Assembly: GCA_017303935.1 (NCBI GenBank) | Contig: JAFLBD010000001.1 | Coordinates: 496,001-560,000, forward strand | Length of the DNA: 64,000 nt | Direction: 5' to 3' | DNA from: Armatimonadota bacterium | GTDB taxonomy: Bacteria; Armatimonadota; Fimbriimonadia; Fimbriimonadales; Fimbriimonadaceae | Part shown: positions 15,858-24,892 of the stretch, in pieces | Numbering within the stretch: the stretch's first letter is position 1 | Layout of the letters: each line of letters starts with the position of its first letter | Notes under the pieces: generated by a model | Told to the model about the DNA's origin: nothing | Seen by the model: the letters and a program-made list of their open reading frames with translations, nothing else | Database searches by the model: none | Translations under genes and position numbers: made by a program

Positions 15858-17394
15858 CAGGCTTCATCATTGGGAATAGCAGTATCTCGCGAATCGCATC
15901 GGCTCCGGTGAGCAGCATCGCCATTCGGTCCATCCCAATCCCACAGCCACCCGTTGGAGGCATTCCTCCTTCAAGCGTGTAGATGTACTCCTCATCCATC
16001 GGGTGAGCTTCGTCATCACCTTTCGCGGACTCGCGAAGCTGCTGCTCGAACCGGGAATACTGATCCAGGGGATCGTTGATTTCGCTAAAGGCGTTACAGA
16101 TCTCACGGCCACGAACATATCCTTCAAACCGCCGCGTAAAACCGGGACGATTAGGATCGTGCTTAGCCAAAGGACTGGTTTCCAGCGGATAACCCACCAC
16201 AAAGGTTGGCTCTTGGAGAGTGGGCTCAATAAACACTTCTAGAAGTTTCTCGATCAGCCCACCGAGTGATCGCTCATTAGCCAAATCGAGACGCTTGCCG
16301 TTAACGGGGTTCATCACTTCTCGTGTTTTGAGTGCTGCCTTCGCAGTCTCAAGTGTCGCGAAGTCTGCGAGCACCATTCCGGTGTGCTTTTCGATCTCTG
16401 ACATCAGGTCAACACGTTTCCAAGTCTTGGCGAAGTCAATCACGTGCTCACCTCCGTCGAAGGCCACCTTGGTATCGCCAAAGACATCCATCGCGACAAA
16501 CTTAAACATGTCCTCGACCGAAGTCATGATGTCTTCTAGGTTGGAATATGCTTCGTAGTACTCGAGCAAGCTGAACTCGGGATTGTGGCGATTCGAAACA
16601 CCTTCGTTGCGAAACACTCGTCCGATTTCGTAAACCTTAGGAATGTCGCCGCAAATGAGTCTCTTGAGATAGAGCTCAAGTGAGATGCGCAGCTTGACAT
16701 CAATCTCGTAAGCGTTATAGCGCGTCAAAAACGGCCGGGCGGCTGCGCCACCGGCCTCCAATTGGAGCACAGGCGTCTCGACTTCAAGATATCCCTTCGA
16801 GTCAAGAAAGCGCCGGACGGAACTCACGATTTTGCAGCGATTGATCAGCATCTGGCGTGCCTCGTGGTTACAAATCAGGTCGAGGTGCCGATGTCGGTAC
16901 CGCATTTCAACATCAGAGAGTCCGTACCATTGCTGACCGTCCTTCTCCTTTCCTAGAGGCAGTACCTGTAGGCACTTGCTCATCGGAATTAGGTCCCGCA
17001 CGTACACGGTGGTCTCGCCAGTTTTGGTGACAAAGAGTTGCCCTTCGACACCGATGTGGTCACCGATATCAAGAAGATTGTAAGCCTCCCAAAGCTTTTC
17101 TCCCAGATCGTCTTTCTTGAAATAGCATTGAATTTTGGAGTCGCCATCGCTGATGTGGGCAAATCCAGCTTTGCCCATCAGTCGGTAACTCACGAGTCGA
17201 CCGGCAACCGTGATTTTCGGACGATCTTCGGTAGGAATTTCTGCGTCCGGAACGAGGGCCGCGTAGGCGTCCAAAGCTTCGGCAGGCGAATGACTGCGAA
17301 CGAACCGCTCGACCGAATATGGGTCCAGCCCGAGGTCGCGGAGTTGTTGCAATTTGCCTAGCCGGAGTTCTCTCAATGAAAGTTCATCTGACAT
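15835..17394 (-). CDS. lysS: Lysyl-tRNA synthetase, class II
   Basis: 519 residues, from the ATG at 17394 (MSDELSLRELRLGKLQQLRDLG, a normal LysS N-terminus). An OB-fold anticodon-binding domain (KITVAGRLVSYRLMGKAGFAHI) is followed by the class II core. Motif 1 is around FLDSKGYLEVETPVL, motif 2 is RVFRNEGVSNRHNPEFSLLEYYEAY, and motif 3 is GCGIGMDRMAMLL. It charges tRNA-Lys in the cytoplasm. It is divergent from the tricorn-like gene, with 64 bp between starts carrying promoter-like TATCCT/TATAGA on its side. Confidence 0.97.
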   Translation of the reverse strand: MSDELSLRELRLGKLQQLRDLGLDPYSVERFVRSHSPAEALDAYAALVPDAEIPTEDRPKITVAGRLVSYRLMGKAGFAHISDGDSKIQCYFKKDDLGEKLWEAYNLLDIGDHIGVEGQLFVTKTGETTVYVRDLIPMSKCLQVLPLGKEKDGQQWYGLSDVEMRYRHRHLDLICNHEARQMLINRCKIVSSVRRFLDSKGYLEVETPVLQLEAGGAAARPFLTRYNAYEIDVKLRISLELYLKRLICGDIPKVYEIGRVFRNEGVSNRHNPEFSLLEYYEAYSNLEDIMTSVEDMFKFVAMDVFGDTKVAFDGGEHVIDFAKTWKRVDLMSEIEKHTGMVLADFATLETAKAALKTREVMNPVNGKRLDLANERSLGGLIEKLLEVFIEPTLQEPTFVVGYPLETSPLAKHDPNRPGFTRRFEGYVRGREICNAFSEINDPLDQYSRFEQQLRESAKGDDEAHPMDEEYIYTLEGGMPPTGGCGIGMDRMAMLLTGADAIREILLFPMMKPDVGHAEA

Positions 17395-17458
17395 GGGAAG
17401 TTCTATAGGATACCGCCCATGCGATTTGATGCCGTTTGTAGCTAAACTGCGATTTAGC

Positions 17459-20400
17459 ATGAATCGGTACAAAACGGCAACAACAACGCTGGCACTTTTT
17501 GCCGCAAGCATCGGCTTGGCACAGGCCCGCCCCATCATCGGAGCTCGGTCTCTGGCGCTCTCTCCAGACGGGACAAAACTCGCCTTCACTTGGCGTGGAG
17601 ACATTTGGGTCGTCAAGTCCGAAGGTGGCAGAGCGGTGCCCATCACCAGCAACATCGAAATGGACGACAACCCGATTTGGTCGCCTGATGGAAATACTAT
17701 CGCCTTTGCCACGAATCGAAATGGCAACTGGGACACGTACCTCGCCGATGTCGATGGCGGTGAAACTCGCCGATTGACTTATTCGAGCTTCTCCGAAGTC
17801 CCTAACGACTGGAGTTCCGATGGAAAATCGCTCGTCATGCGCGCCTGGTTTGACGACAAAGACAACGGAATCTATACGATTGACACCAAGACCGGAAAGT
17901 ACAAGGCTTTATTCCTGGACAATCGTACTGTCGGACTGCCGAAGCTGAACAGCGCACGGGACAAGGTCATTTATGTCCGGCGATACGGCTTCCCATGGAA
18001 CCGGCCCCGCTATTTCGGTTCAGGTAGCGCGGAATTGAACCTGATGGATTTGACCACGGGCAAGCGGTCCGAAGTGAGGACAAACGGCTTCCAAAACCTT
18101 TGGCCGCACTGGAGCAAAGATGGCAACTCTGTTTATGCCATCACCTGCACCGAAGTCACTCCGAGCAGCACGAACGTTTTCAAACAGCCAAAGCAGAACA
18201 CCGATAATGCAGCTCGAACGCCAAACGTGTCGAAGATATCTCTCGATGGGAAGGTCACTCGACTCACTAACTTGGTAGGCGGAGCCGGCGCACGGTTCCT
18301 CTCGGTGGCCGCGAACGGTTCTGCGCTTGCCTACGAAGTGAACGGCAATGTATTCGTGATGCGTGGGGACAAATCTGCTCCAATCGTCATCACCGCTTCC
18401 ATCGACGAAAAGACTACAGCTGAAGAGCGGCTGATCCTCCGTGACGGAGTTTCCACCGCGACCCTCAGCCCGAAAGGTGACCGATTCGTGTTCTCGGTGC
18501 GCCGGGAGCTGTGGAGTGTGCCCACTAAGAAAGGCAAAGGGCCAAACGCAGACGATGCTGAGCAATTGACCGACTGGATTGGCTCAGATGATATTCCGAT
18601 CTGGACACCGGATGACGACACCGTGCTGTTCGCAAGCGATCGAAAGGGCGCCTATCAACTCTTCAAGCTGAATGTGAACTCGAAGGAAGTTACCCAGATG
18701 ACGACCAACACCCACGACATCGGATCATTCAGCCTCACTCCGGATAAGAAATCCCTTGCCTTCGTCATGGCAGGTCCAGAAAAGGGACTCTATACGATTC
18801 CACTCAGCGGCGGGCCGATGAAGCTCATCGTGAAGGAACCGGATGTCAGCGATTACAAGTTCAGCCCAGACATGCGGTATGTGGCGTTCAATCGGACACT
18901 CCTCGGTAGCGGATTCAACCCATGGGAAAACAAACAAAATCTCTGGGTCCGAGAACTCGCCACCGGTAAGGAAGTCAACGTGACCAATCTCGCCGCGAAT
19001 CACGGTTCGCCCGAATGGTCCGCCGACGGCAAGTACCTTTATTTCATCAGCGATCGCGGTTCTGCTGGAGGAAGATTTGCACAAGGCGGTGGCGGAAACA
19101 ACATCTTCGCTTTGCCATTGCAAGCCGAATCTGCACGTCCAACAGAACTTGAACTAAAGTACGAGAAGCCCAAGGAAACTCCAAAATTCGAGTTCGATTT
19201 CAACGATGTCGACTCGCGAATTCGGCGGATTGCATCGGGTCCAGCATCTAACCTCGTATTCGATCCCCAAACCGGAAATCTGCTCTATAACCTCAACGGC
19301 GACATCGCGCTGACGAGCTACGACGGTGAAACCACACGGCCAATCACCGCAGGCGCCGGGATCGGAGGATTCGAGCTTAGCCAAGATGGCAACAATCTGG
19401 TCCTGATTCGTGGCGGATTGCCTGCGACATTGAACTTGCGGCACCCACAATTCCAAGTCACGCAGACCACTTTCCGAGCCGATTGGACACGCGATATCCG
19501 CAAGGAGCGAGAAGCTGCGCTTCAAGAGTTTTGGCGGGTTTACAATTACAACTTCTACGATGCCAATTTCCACGGTCGAAACTGGGCAGAAGTGAAGGAC
19601 CGCTATCTCCCGTTGCTTGACGGCGTTGGTCATCGAAACGAGATGGCGACAGTGCTGAACATGATGGTGGGTGAACTCGAAAGTAGCCACAGCGAAGTCG
19701 GCCCTGCCGCCGGAAATCCAGGTTCCCAGCAGACCGCCAGCCTCGGTTTTTCGAGCGATACGAGCTACGCCGGGCCAGGAATCAAAGTGAAGATGGTTCC
19801 AGAAGGTTCGCCTGCCAAATTCCCTGCCACCCAGATCAAACCGGGCGAAATCGTCACAAAGATAAACGGCAAGGAAGTCAACAATGACCAGAACCTTTGG
19901 AGGTTGTTGAACGATCAAGCTGGACGAGAACTGCGGTTCGAAATCCTTAATCCAGCGGACAAATCAAAGCCTCGCGCGGTCAAGTACCGAGCAATTAGCG
20001 ATGGGCAGTTCGACGGGCTGATTGCGGCCGAAGTGGTCCGCACCAATCGCCGAAAGGTTGATGCCTCAAGCAACGGAAAGGTCGGATATGTCTACATCGC
20101 GGCGATGGGTGGTGGAGATTTCAACACCTTCAACGCCGAAGTCTGGCAGTACATCAACGAGAAGAAAGCGCTGATCATTGACGTGCGTGACAACAACGGT
20201 GGAAACATCGCGGATCAATTGCTCGACATTCTCGAACGGCGTCCACAAATGGTCTACCGAGATCGTGATGGAGTCGTCAAGCTATCCCCAGGGACGTTGG
20301 TGAACATCCCGATCGTCGTGATGATTAACGAGCGGAGCGTTTCGAACGGTGAGATGTTCCCAGCGGCCATGAAGTCCCGAGGATTTGCGACGCTGGTCGG

Positions 20401-20626
20401 TTGGACCACTCCGGGCTACGTGATCTACACCTATGGCGGCGGATTGGTGGATGGAACAAGCATCCGAATCCCTGGCACCGGTGTTTACCGTGTGGATGGA
20501 TCGCCACTAGAAAATAACGGTGAAAAGCCGGATGTTTCGGTGGACTGGAGCCCAGAAGACTACTTCGGCGGCAAAGATCCGCAGCTGGATTCGGCAATCA
20601 AGGTTGCCAAATCTAAAATGAAGTAA
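17459..20626 (+). CDS. Exported tricorn-type protease (S41)
   Basis: 1055 residues. A signal peptide (MNRYKTATTTLALFAASIGLAQA) precedes two TolB/WD40-like propellers: repeats such as LSPDGTKLAF, WSPDGNTIAFA and FSPDMRYVAF up to about residue 590. Then come a tricorn core, a PDZ domain (about 780-850) and an S41 tail-protease domain (about 880-1035). The conserved Ser-His pair of tricorn is at about 742-743 (ELESSHSEV), and the nucleophile is near S962 (VSNGEM). Tricorn proteases degrade peptides made by other proteases. The archaeal and actinobacterial enzymes are cytosolic, so the signal peptide places this one in the periplasm. Confidence 0.85.
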   Translation: MNRYKTATTTLALFAASIGLAQARPIIGARSLALSPDGTKLAFTWRGDIWVVKSEGGRAVPITSNIEMDDNPIWSPDGNTIAFATNRNGNWDTYLADVDGGETRRLTYSSFSEVPNDWSSDGKSLVMRAWFDDKDNGIYTIDTKTGKYKALFLDNRTVGLPKLNSARDKVIYVRRYGFPWNRPRYFGSGSAELNLMDLTTGKRSEVRTNGFQNLWPHWSKDGNSVYAITCTEVTPSSTNVFKQPKQNTDNAARTPNVSKISLDGKVTRLTNLVGGAGARFLSVAANGSALAYEVNGNVFVMRGDKSAPIVITASIDEKTTAEERLILRDGVSTATLSPKGDRFVFSVRRELWSVPTKKGKGPNADDAEQLTDWIGSDDIPIWTPDDDTVLFASDRKGAYQLFKLNVNSKEVTQMTTNTHDIGSFSLTPDKKSLAFVMAGPEKGLYTIPLSGGPMKLIVKEPDVSDYKFSPDMRYVAFNRTLLGSGFNPWENKQNLWVRELATGKEVNVTNLAANHGSPEWSADGKYLYFISDRGSAGGRFAQGGGGNNIFALPLQAESARPTELELKYEKPKETPKFEFDFNDVDSRIRRIASGPASNLVFDPQTGNLLYNLNGDIALTSYDGETTRPITAGAGIGGFELSQDGNNLVLIRGGLPATLNLRHPQFQVTQTTFRADWTRDIRKEREAALQEFWRVYNYNFYDANFHGRNWAEVKDRYLPLLDGVGHRNEMATVLNMMVGELESSHSEVGPAAGNPGSQQTASLGFSSDTSYAGPGIKVKMVPEGSPAKFPATQIKPGEIVTKINGKEVNNDQNLWRLLNDQAGRELRFEILNPADKSKPRAVKYRAISDGQFDGLIAAEVVRTNRRKVDASSNGKVGYVYIAAMGGGDFNTFNAEVWQYINEKKALIIDVRDNNGGNIADQLLDILERRPQMVYRDRDGVVKLSPGTLVNIPIVVMINERSVSNGEMFPAAMKSRGFATLVGWTTPGYVIYTYGGGLVDGTSIRIPGTGVYRVDGSPLENNGEKPDVSVDWSPEDYFGGKDPQLDSAIKVAKSKMK

Positions 20627-20631
20627 TTTGA

Positions 20632-20663
20632 GAATGGGGCACGAGCTATCTCGTGCCCCATTC
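20632..20663. terminator. Shared hairpin between convergent genes
   Basis: A perfect 14-bp stem (20632-20645 with 20650-20663) with a four-base loop lies six bases after the tricorn-like stop. It overlaps the last codons of the convergent DinB gene. No strong T-run is present on either strand, so its efficiency as a terminator is uncertain. Confidence 0.6.
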
Positions 20664-21113
20664 CCATTGCCCGTAAGAAACTTTGTCGTGAAGAGGCGTT
20701 CCAAGTTGCCTCAATGAAAGCTCAACTTGGGCGCGATGGAAGGTCTCGTGCGACACGATGTAACCGAGGAATGCGACCGGATGCGGCTTGAATCCTTTCA
20801 ATCGGCCCGAAGTTAACGCGTTATCCAGCATTGTCTCCATCGCTTTGGCCGAAGCTTCCAAATGCTCGCGGACAACCGACTTCGATTCAACGCCCTCCAA
20901 CTTCGCGAGGCCATCGAGAAGTGCAGGCTCCGCCGATTTTAGCCACATCAGCCGAACATTGTGGATGTGGCAAAAATGTCCGCAGGGCGTCTTTGAGCGT
21001 TCCACCTTCTTCGACCAGGAATCCTCAGCGACTTCGTCTAAGACGTACAGGACGATCCGGTGCTGGATCGCAAGCGTCTCGACAATTTGATTCTGAAAAC
21101 TGTTAGGTTCCAT
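20646..21113 (-). CDS. DinB-like protein (second copy)
   Basis: 155 residues from MEPNSF (21113); an upstream ATG at 21155 is an alternative. The helical bundle pattern has histidines at HFCHIHNVRL and, near the C-terminus, at SHETFHRAQVEL. The HETxHRAQ element is the strongest DinB-superfamily signature and supplies two of the three metal-binding histidines. Substrate unknown; cytoplasmic. It is divergent from trigger factor. Confidence 0.75.
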   Translation of the reverse strand: MEPNSFQNQIVETLAIQHRIVLYVLDEVAEDSWSKKVERSKTPCGHFCHIHNVRLMWLKSAEPALLDGLAKLEGVESKSVVREHLEASAKAMETMLDNALTSGRLKGFKPHPVAFLGYIVSHETFHRAQVELSLRQLGTPLHDKVSYGQWEWGTR

Positions 21114-21216
21114 CTTGAATTCAACCTGCGCGTATCGGGTACCCTGAAAGGTCATTGTGCGTAGGGTTTTGCTCTTCGCGCAAAACGGTTTTACCTAAAC
21201 AAAGAACGCTTTCACT

Positions 21217-22515
21217 ATGTCCACGACGATGCAAATTCAACGCGAGGAACTGAATCCTTGCACCATTAAGCTGAGCGTCGCTTGCACCAAAGAGCAAGTG
21301 AGCGGCGGCTTCGATAAGGCTTACAAGAAGTTTGCCAAGCAGATTCGAGTTCCTGGTTTCCGACCGGGTCACGCACCCAAGAACGTGGTATCGAAATTTG
21401 TCGATCCAAACGACTTGATGAACGCTGCAGCCGAAGAGATTGTCCGAAAGGCGATGAATGAAGCGCTCAAAGAGGAGTCCATCAAGCCTCACGACTCACC
21501 TGCCGTTGAACTCACAGTGTTGAGCGAAGAAGAATCCAAGTGCGAGTTCACCGCCAAGATTCCTTTGGAACCAAAGGTCGAACTCGGTAGCTACAAGGGT
21601 GTGGTGGTCAAGCGACCAAAGATCGAAGTGACTGATGAAGAAGTCACCACCCAACTTGACGAATTGCGAAAGCGCGCTGGTAAGCGCGAGGCAGTAACCG
21701 ACCGTGGCATCCACGAGGGTGACATTGCTGTCGTCAACATCAAGGTTGAAGGCGAAGATGGCGACGGACGAAACTTCATGTCCATCGCAGGTCAAACCTT
21801 TAAGCAACTCGACGAAGCGATCACCGGCATGCAAGTCGAAGAGATCAAAAAGGTCGAATTGAGCTTTCCGAAGACGTTCCAAGAAAAGGAATGGGCCGGC
21901 AAGAAGAAGAAGGCGCAGATCACCATCCGAAGCGTGAGCTCGGTCGCCATGCCAGAACTCGACGACGAATTCGCGAAGAAAGCGGGCAAGGAGCTGAAGG
22001 CGAAGGACCTCGCTGAATTGAAGGACAAGCTGAAAGAGAACATCTTGGAAGCCAAGAAGGCGATGAGCCAAGAGTTCACCAACGAGGCGATCCTTGAAGA
22101 ATTGATGAAGTCCAGCACCGTCCACGTGCCAGACACCATGTGGGAAGCCGTCGCCAATCAACGCCTTCGCGAAGAAGCTCAAAAGGCTGCACAAGAAGGC
22201 AAGAAGTTGGAAGACGTTGCCAAGGAAAGCGGCATGGAATTCGAAGAGTTCGTGTCGAACTGGCAGAATGAAGCCAAGGTCCAGGTGCAACGTGCCGTGA
22301 TCGCAAACACGATCTTCAAGACCGAGGGCATGAAGCTCACGAACCAAGACATGAACGATTCGTTGGTCGAAATGGCGCAGGAATACGGCGTGCATCCGGC
22401 TCAAATCATCGACTTCATGCGAAAGAACAAGAACTTCACCGAATTGGAAGTCCGAACGGTTTACAAGAAAGTGATGACGTTCTTGAACGAGAACGCCAAG
22501 ATCGAAGAAGTCTGA
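21217..22515 (+). CDS. tig: Trigger factor chaperone
   Basis: 432 residues. The N-terminal ribosome-binding domain carries the GFRPGHAPK signature (about residues 47-55) that docks on protein L23 at the exit tunnel. The FKBP-like prolyl isomerase domain follows (about 155-240), then the helical C-terminal arms. It binds nascent chains cotranslationally. The length equals the family norm (430-450). There is no Shine-Dalgarno, and a small hairpin (21166-21186) lies about 30 bases before the start. It is monocistronic and closed by a strong terminator. Confidence 0.97.
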   Translation: MSTTMQIQREELNPCTIKLSVACTKEQVSGGFDKAYKKFAKQIRVPGFRPGHAPKNVVSKFVDPNDLMNAAAEEIVRKAMNEALKEESIKPHDSPAVELTVLSEEESKCEFTAKIPLEPKVELGSYKGVVVKRPKIEVTDEEVTTQLDELRKRAGKREAVTDRGIHEGDIAVVNIKVEGEDGDGRNFMSIAGQTFKQLDEAITGMQVEEIKKVELSFPKTFQEKEWAGKKKKAQITIRSVSSVAMPELDDEFAKKAGKELKAKDLAELKDKLKENILEAKKAMSQEFTNEAILEELMKSSTVHVPDTMWEAVANQRLREEAQKAAQEGKKLEDVAKESGMEFEEFVSNWQNEAKVQVQRAVIANTIFKTEGMKLTNQDMNDSLVEMAQEYGVHPAQIIDFMRKNKNFTELEVRTVYKKVMTFLNENAKIEEV

Positions 22516-22532
22516 TTCTTCATTTGTTCAGA

Positions 22533-22567
22533 AATAGCCCTGGTGAGCATTCGCCAGGGCTATTTTG
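22533..22567 (+). terminator. Rho-independent terminator of tig
   Basis: An 11-bp perfect stem (22533-22543 with 22554-22564) is followed by TTGTTT. It starts 17 bases after the stop. Confidence 0.9.
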
Positions 22568-22594
22568 TTTCAGCCGATCCACGCGCAAACATCG

Positions 22595-22600
22595 TAGAAT
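22595..22600 (+). promoter_or_regulatory. Candidate -10 (TAGAAT) before ubiX
   Basis: TAGAAT is followed by nine bases and then the ATG at 22610. No Shine-Dalgarno is visible. Confidence 0.45.
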
Positions 22601-22609
22601 CTAGGACAG

Positions 22610-23209
22610 ATGAGCACAGGGAGATTGGTGGTTGCGGTAACCGGCGCCAGTGGGGCAATTTACGCCCAGCGCTTGATCCGGCATGCCTGCCGGCATTACA
22701 AGGAAGTGTATTTGACTCTCAGCGAGCAGGCGATTCAGGTAGCCGCCACTGAACTGGGCCTGAAGATCGATCGCAACAACTTTGATCCCCAAGCATGGAT
22801 CGGCGAACCCGCGCCAAACCTCCGGTTGTTAGAAGAAAAGAACTACTTCACACCTCCCGCGAGCGGCAGCTTTCGGCATGACGGCATGGTTATTGTGCCT
22901 TGCAGTATGGGAACGATTGGCCGGATTGCCAACGGTATCAGCAACGATTTGACGACAAGGGCTGCTGATGTCTGCCTCAAAGAAGGTCGCAAGCTAATCG
23001 TCGTTCCTCGCGAAATGCCGTTCAATTTGATCATGCTCCGTAACCTGACCCAACTTGCTGAGGCTGGAGCAACAATCTTGCCAGCTTGCCCGGCCTGGTA
23101 CACCAATCCGACTTCGCTAGAAGACCTCGCGGACACGGTGGTCTCGAGAATTTTGCAAAATCTTGGTGTCGAACACGCATTGCAAAAAGAATGGATGGTA
23201 AGCGAATGA
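22610..23209 (+). CDS. ubiX: Flavin prenyltransferase UbiX
   Basis: 199 residues. The FMN-binding start VAVTGASGAIYAQRL, the central CSMGTIGRIANGISNDL and the PREMPFN segment are all UbiX/Pad1 signatures. The enzyme prenylates FMN using dimethylallyl phosphate to make the cofactor of UbiD-type decarboxylases, used in quinone synthesis or aromatic acid decarboxylation. No ubiD is in the window. The next gene starts within its stop codon (ATGA), so the two are translationally coupled. Confidence 0.93.
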   Translation: MSTGRLVVAVTGASGAIYAQRLIRHACRHYKEVYLTLSEQAIQVAATELGLKIDRNNFDPQAWIGEPAPNLRLLEEKNYFTPPASGSFRHDGMVIVPCSMGTIGRIANGISNDLTTRAADVCLKEGRKLIVVPREMPFNLIMLRNLTQLAEAGATILPACPAWYTNPTSLEDLADTVVSRILQNLGVEHALQKEWMVSE

Positions 23210-24099
23210 GCGGTCGTGTGGTCATTGCTGGAGGTAGCGGATTCATTGGCCGCGCACTTTCCGATGCCTTGATCGAGGCTGGATTTACTACCGCAATCCT
23301 GAGCCGCCGCGGAGCTGGAGCACTGCAGTGGGATGGCGCAACTCCGGGTGTTTGGGTCACTCAGTTGAACGGCGCTGTGGGTGTCATCAATCTGACCGGC
23401 GAGCCGATTGCCACCAAATGGACTCATCAAAAGCAGCAGGAGATCATCAATAGCCGGGTCAATTCGACGAACGCAATTGGGAACGCGATCTTGGCCGTCG
23501 AGAAACCTCCGAAAGTCTGGATCAACGGTAGCGCGGTCGGATTCTACGGTGATCGTGGCGATGAAATCCTCACGGAAGATTCTGCTCCTGGTGCAATGGA
23601 CAATTTTCTCGTCAGCACGTGCGTCGCATGGGAAGAAGCCCAGTCTAAGTTCGAAACTCCGAATACGAGACAATGCTGTTTGAGAACAGGCGTCGTTCTT
23701 GGCAAGGACGGCGGGGCGTTTCCAGAACTCAAAAAGCTTGCCAACCTCTTTCTGGGCGGTAAGGCGGGATCGGGCAACCAATACATGCCTTGGATACACC
23801 TCGAAGACATCGTTGGTTTGTTCCTTTTTGCTTTGAAGAACGAACTCACTGGCCCAATCAATGGCACCGCGCCAGAGCCGGTCACCAATGAGAAGTTTAT
23901 GTCCACCTTACGAGAATCGGTTGGAAAGAAGTTTGGTTTGAACGCGCCAGTTTTTAGCATGCGATTGGCATCGGCGCTGGGGGCAACCGACCCCGATGTC
24001 ATCCTCTGCAGCCAACGCGCAATTCCGAAAAAGGCAATGGACGCTGGGTACGAGTTTAGATTTCCAACTCTTGCGGCCGCCATCGAAGACCTGCGCTAA
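23206..24099 (+). CDS. TIGR01777-type epimerase/dehydrogenase (YfcH/SDR39U1-like)
   Basis: 297 residues from the ATG at 23206, which overlaps the ubiX stop. The atypical SDR Rossmann motif VVIAGGSGFIGRAL comes first. The SDR39U1-type elements follow: NLTGEPIATKWT, INGSAVGFYGDRGDE, GVVLGKDGGAF and the MPWIHLEDIVGL segment. The family binds NADP and its substrate is unknown. Bacterial members are often linked to cell-division phenotypes (SulA-like naming). It is probably cytoplasmic. Confidence 0.85.
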   Translation: MSGRVVIAGGSGFIGRALSDALIEAGFTTAILSRRGAGALQWDGATPGVWVTQLNGAVGVINLTGEPIATKWTHQKQQEIINSRVNSTNAIGNAILAVEKPPKVWINGSAVGFYGDRGDEILTEDSAPGAMDNFLVSTCVAWEEAQSKFETPNTRQCCLRTGVVLGKDGGAFPELKKLANLFLGGKAGSGNQYMPWIHLEDIVGLFLFALKNELTGPINGTAPEPVTNEKFMSTLRESVGKKFGLNAPVFSMRLASALGATDPDVILCSQRAIPKKAMDAGYEFRFPTLAAAIEDLR

Positions 24100-24120
24100 A
24101 GAATCAGCCAAAATGGGGCA

Positions 24121-24867
24121 GTGAGTACCAAGCGCGTTTTAGTAACCGGTGCCAGCAAAGGGATCGGTCGAGCCATTGCCATCGAATTGGCAAAACAGGG
24201 TTGGAAGGTGGCCATCCATTACGGACAGGACCGAGCCGGAGCCGAATCCGTCCGGTCGGAAATCGGCGATGCCTCATCCGGGCTGTACGGCGCCGACCTG
24301 AGTCAAGGACCAAAAACGGCCGCCGAACTGGTTTCCAGAGTGGAATCCGATGGCCCACTAACCGCCATTGTCAACAACGCCGGTGTCTATTTGCCGCTCG
24401 ACTTCACAGGTTCAGGCGATGAAGTCTTCGAAGCGAATTACGCCAAAACATTTGCCGTCAACTTTGATTCGCCGTTGCGCATCATTCGCGAAGGAACGAA
24501 GCGATTTGCAACACGAGGCGGCGGGAAGATCGTCAACGTCGCTAGCCGAGTCGGCTTCCGAGGGGAATCGGGCGCCGCGCTCTATTCCGCATCAAAGAGC
24601 GCTTTGATCAACGTAACTCGGGCACTTGCGGTGGAGCTCGCTCCAAAGAACATCCAACTTTTCGCGATCGCGCCGGGCTGGGTCGAAACAGCGATGGCAC
24701 GAGAAGGGATGGAGTCCCGGTTGCCACAGATTCTAAAGGATATTCCACTCGGGCGAATGGCAACTCCAGAAGATTGCGCCGCCGCCACCGCATTCTTGTT
24801 GAGTGATGGTGCGAGTTATCTCAGCGGAATCACTATCGATATCAACGGAGCGAGTTACTTCCACTAA
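24121..24867 (+). CDS. Short-chain dehydrogenase/reductase, FabG-like
   Basis: 248 residues from a GTG start. Classical SDR motifs are present: TGASKGIGRAI for NAD(P), NNAG, the catalytic serine around VASRVGF, the YSASK Tyr/Lys pair, and PGWVETAM. The length is standard. It resembles 3-oxoacyl-ACP reductases and sugar alcohol dehydrogenases; the true substrate is not deducible. A CAAAAT hexamer lies six bases before the GTG. Confidence 0.85.
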   Translation: MSTKRVLVTGASKGIGRAIAIELAKQGWKVAIHYGQDRAGAESVRSEIGDASSGLYGADLSQGPKTAAELVSRVESDGPLTAIVNNAGVYLPLDFTGSGDEVFEANYAKTFAVNFDSPLRIIREGTKRFATRGGGKIVNVASRVGFRGESGAALYSASKSALINVTRALAVELAPKNIQLFAIAPGWVETAMAREGMESRLPQILKDIPLGRMATPEDCAAATAFLLSDGASYLSGITIDINGASYFH

Positions 24868-24892
24868 TTCAAACGTCAACATTCTGAATTCC

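Noticed and set aside
21496-22404. A 302-codon open frame antisense to trigger factor
   Set aside because: It is a frame shadow of a highly conserved gene; the Leu/Phe/His-rich text is typical of the complement of Lys/Glu-rich coding.
22843-23799. A 318-codon minus-strand frame across ubiX and the epimerase gene
   Set aside because: Both plus-strand genes are firmly identified; the antisense frame has no family signature.
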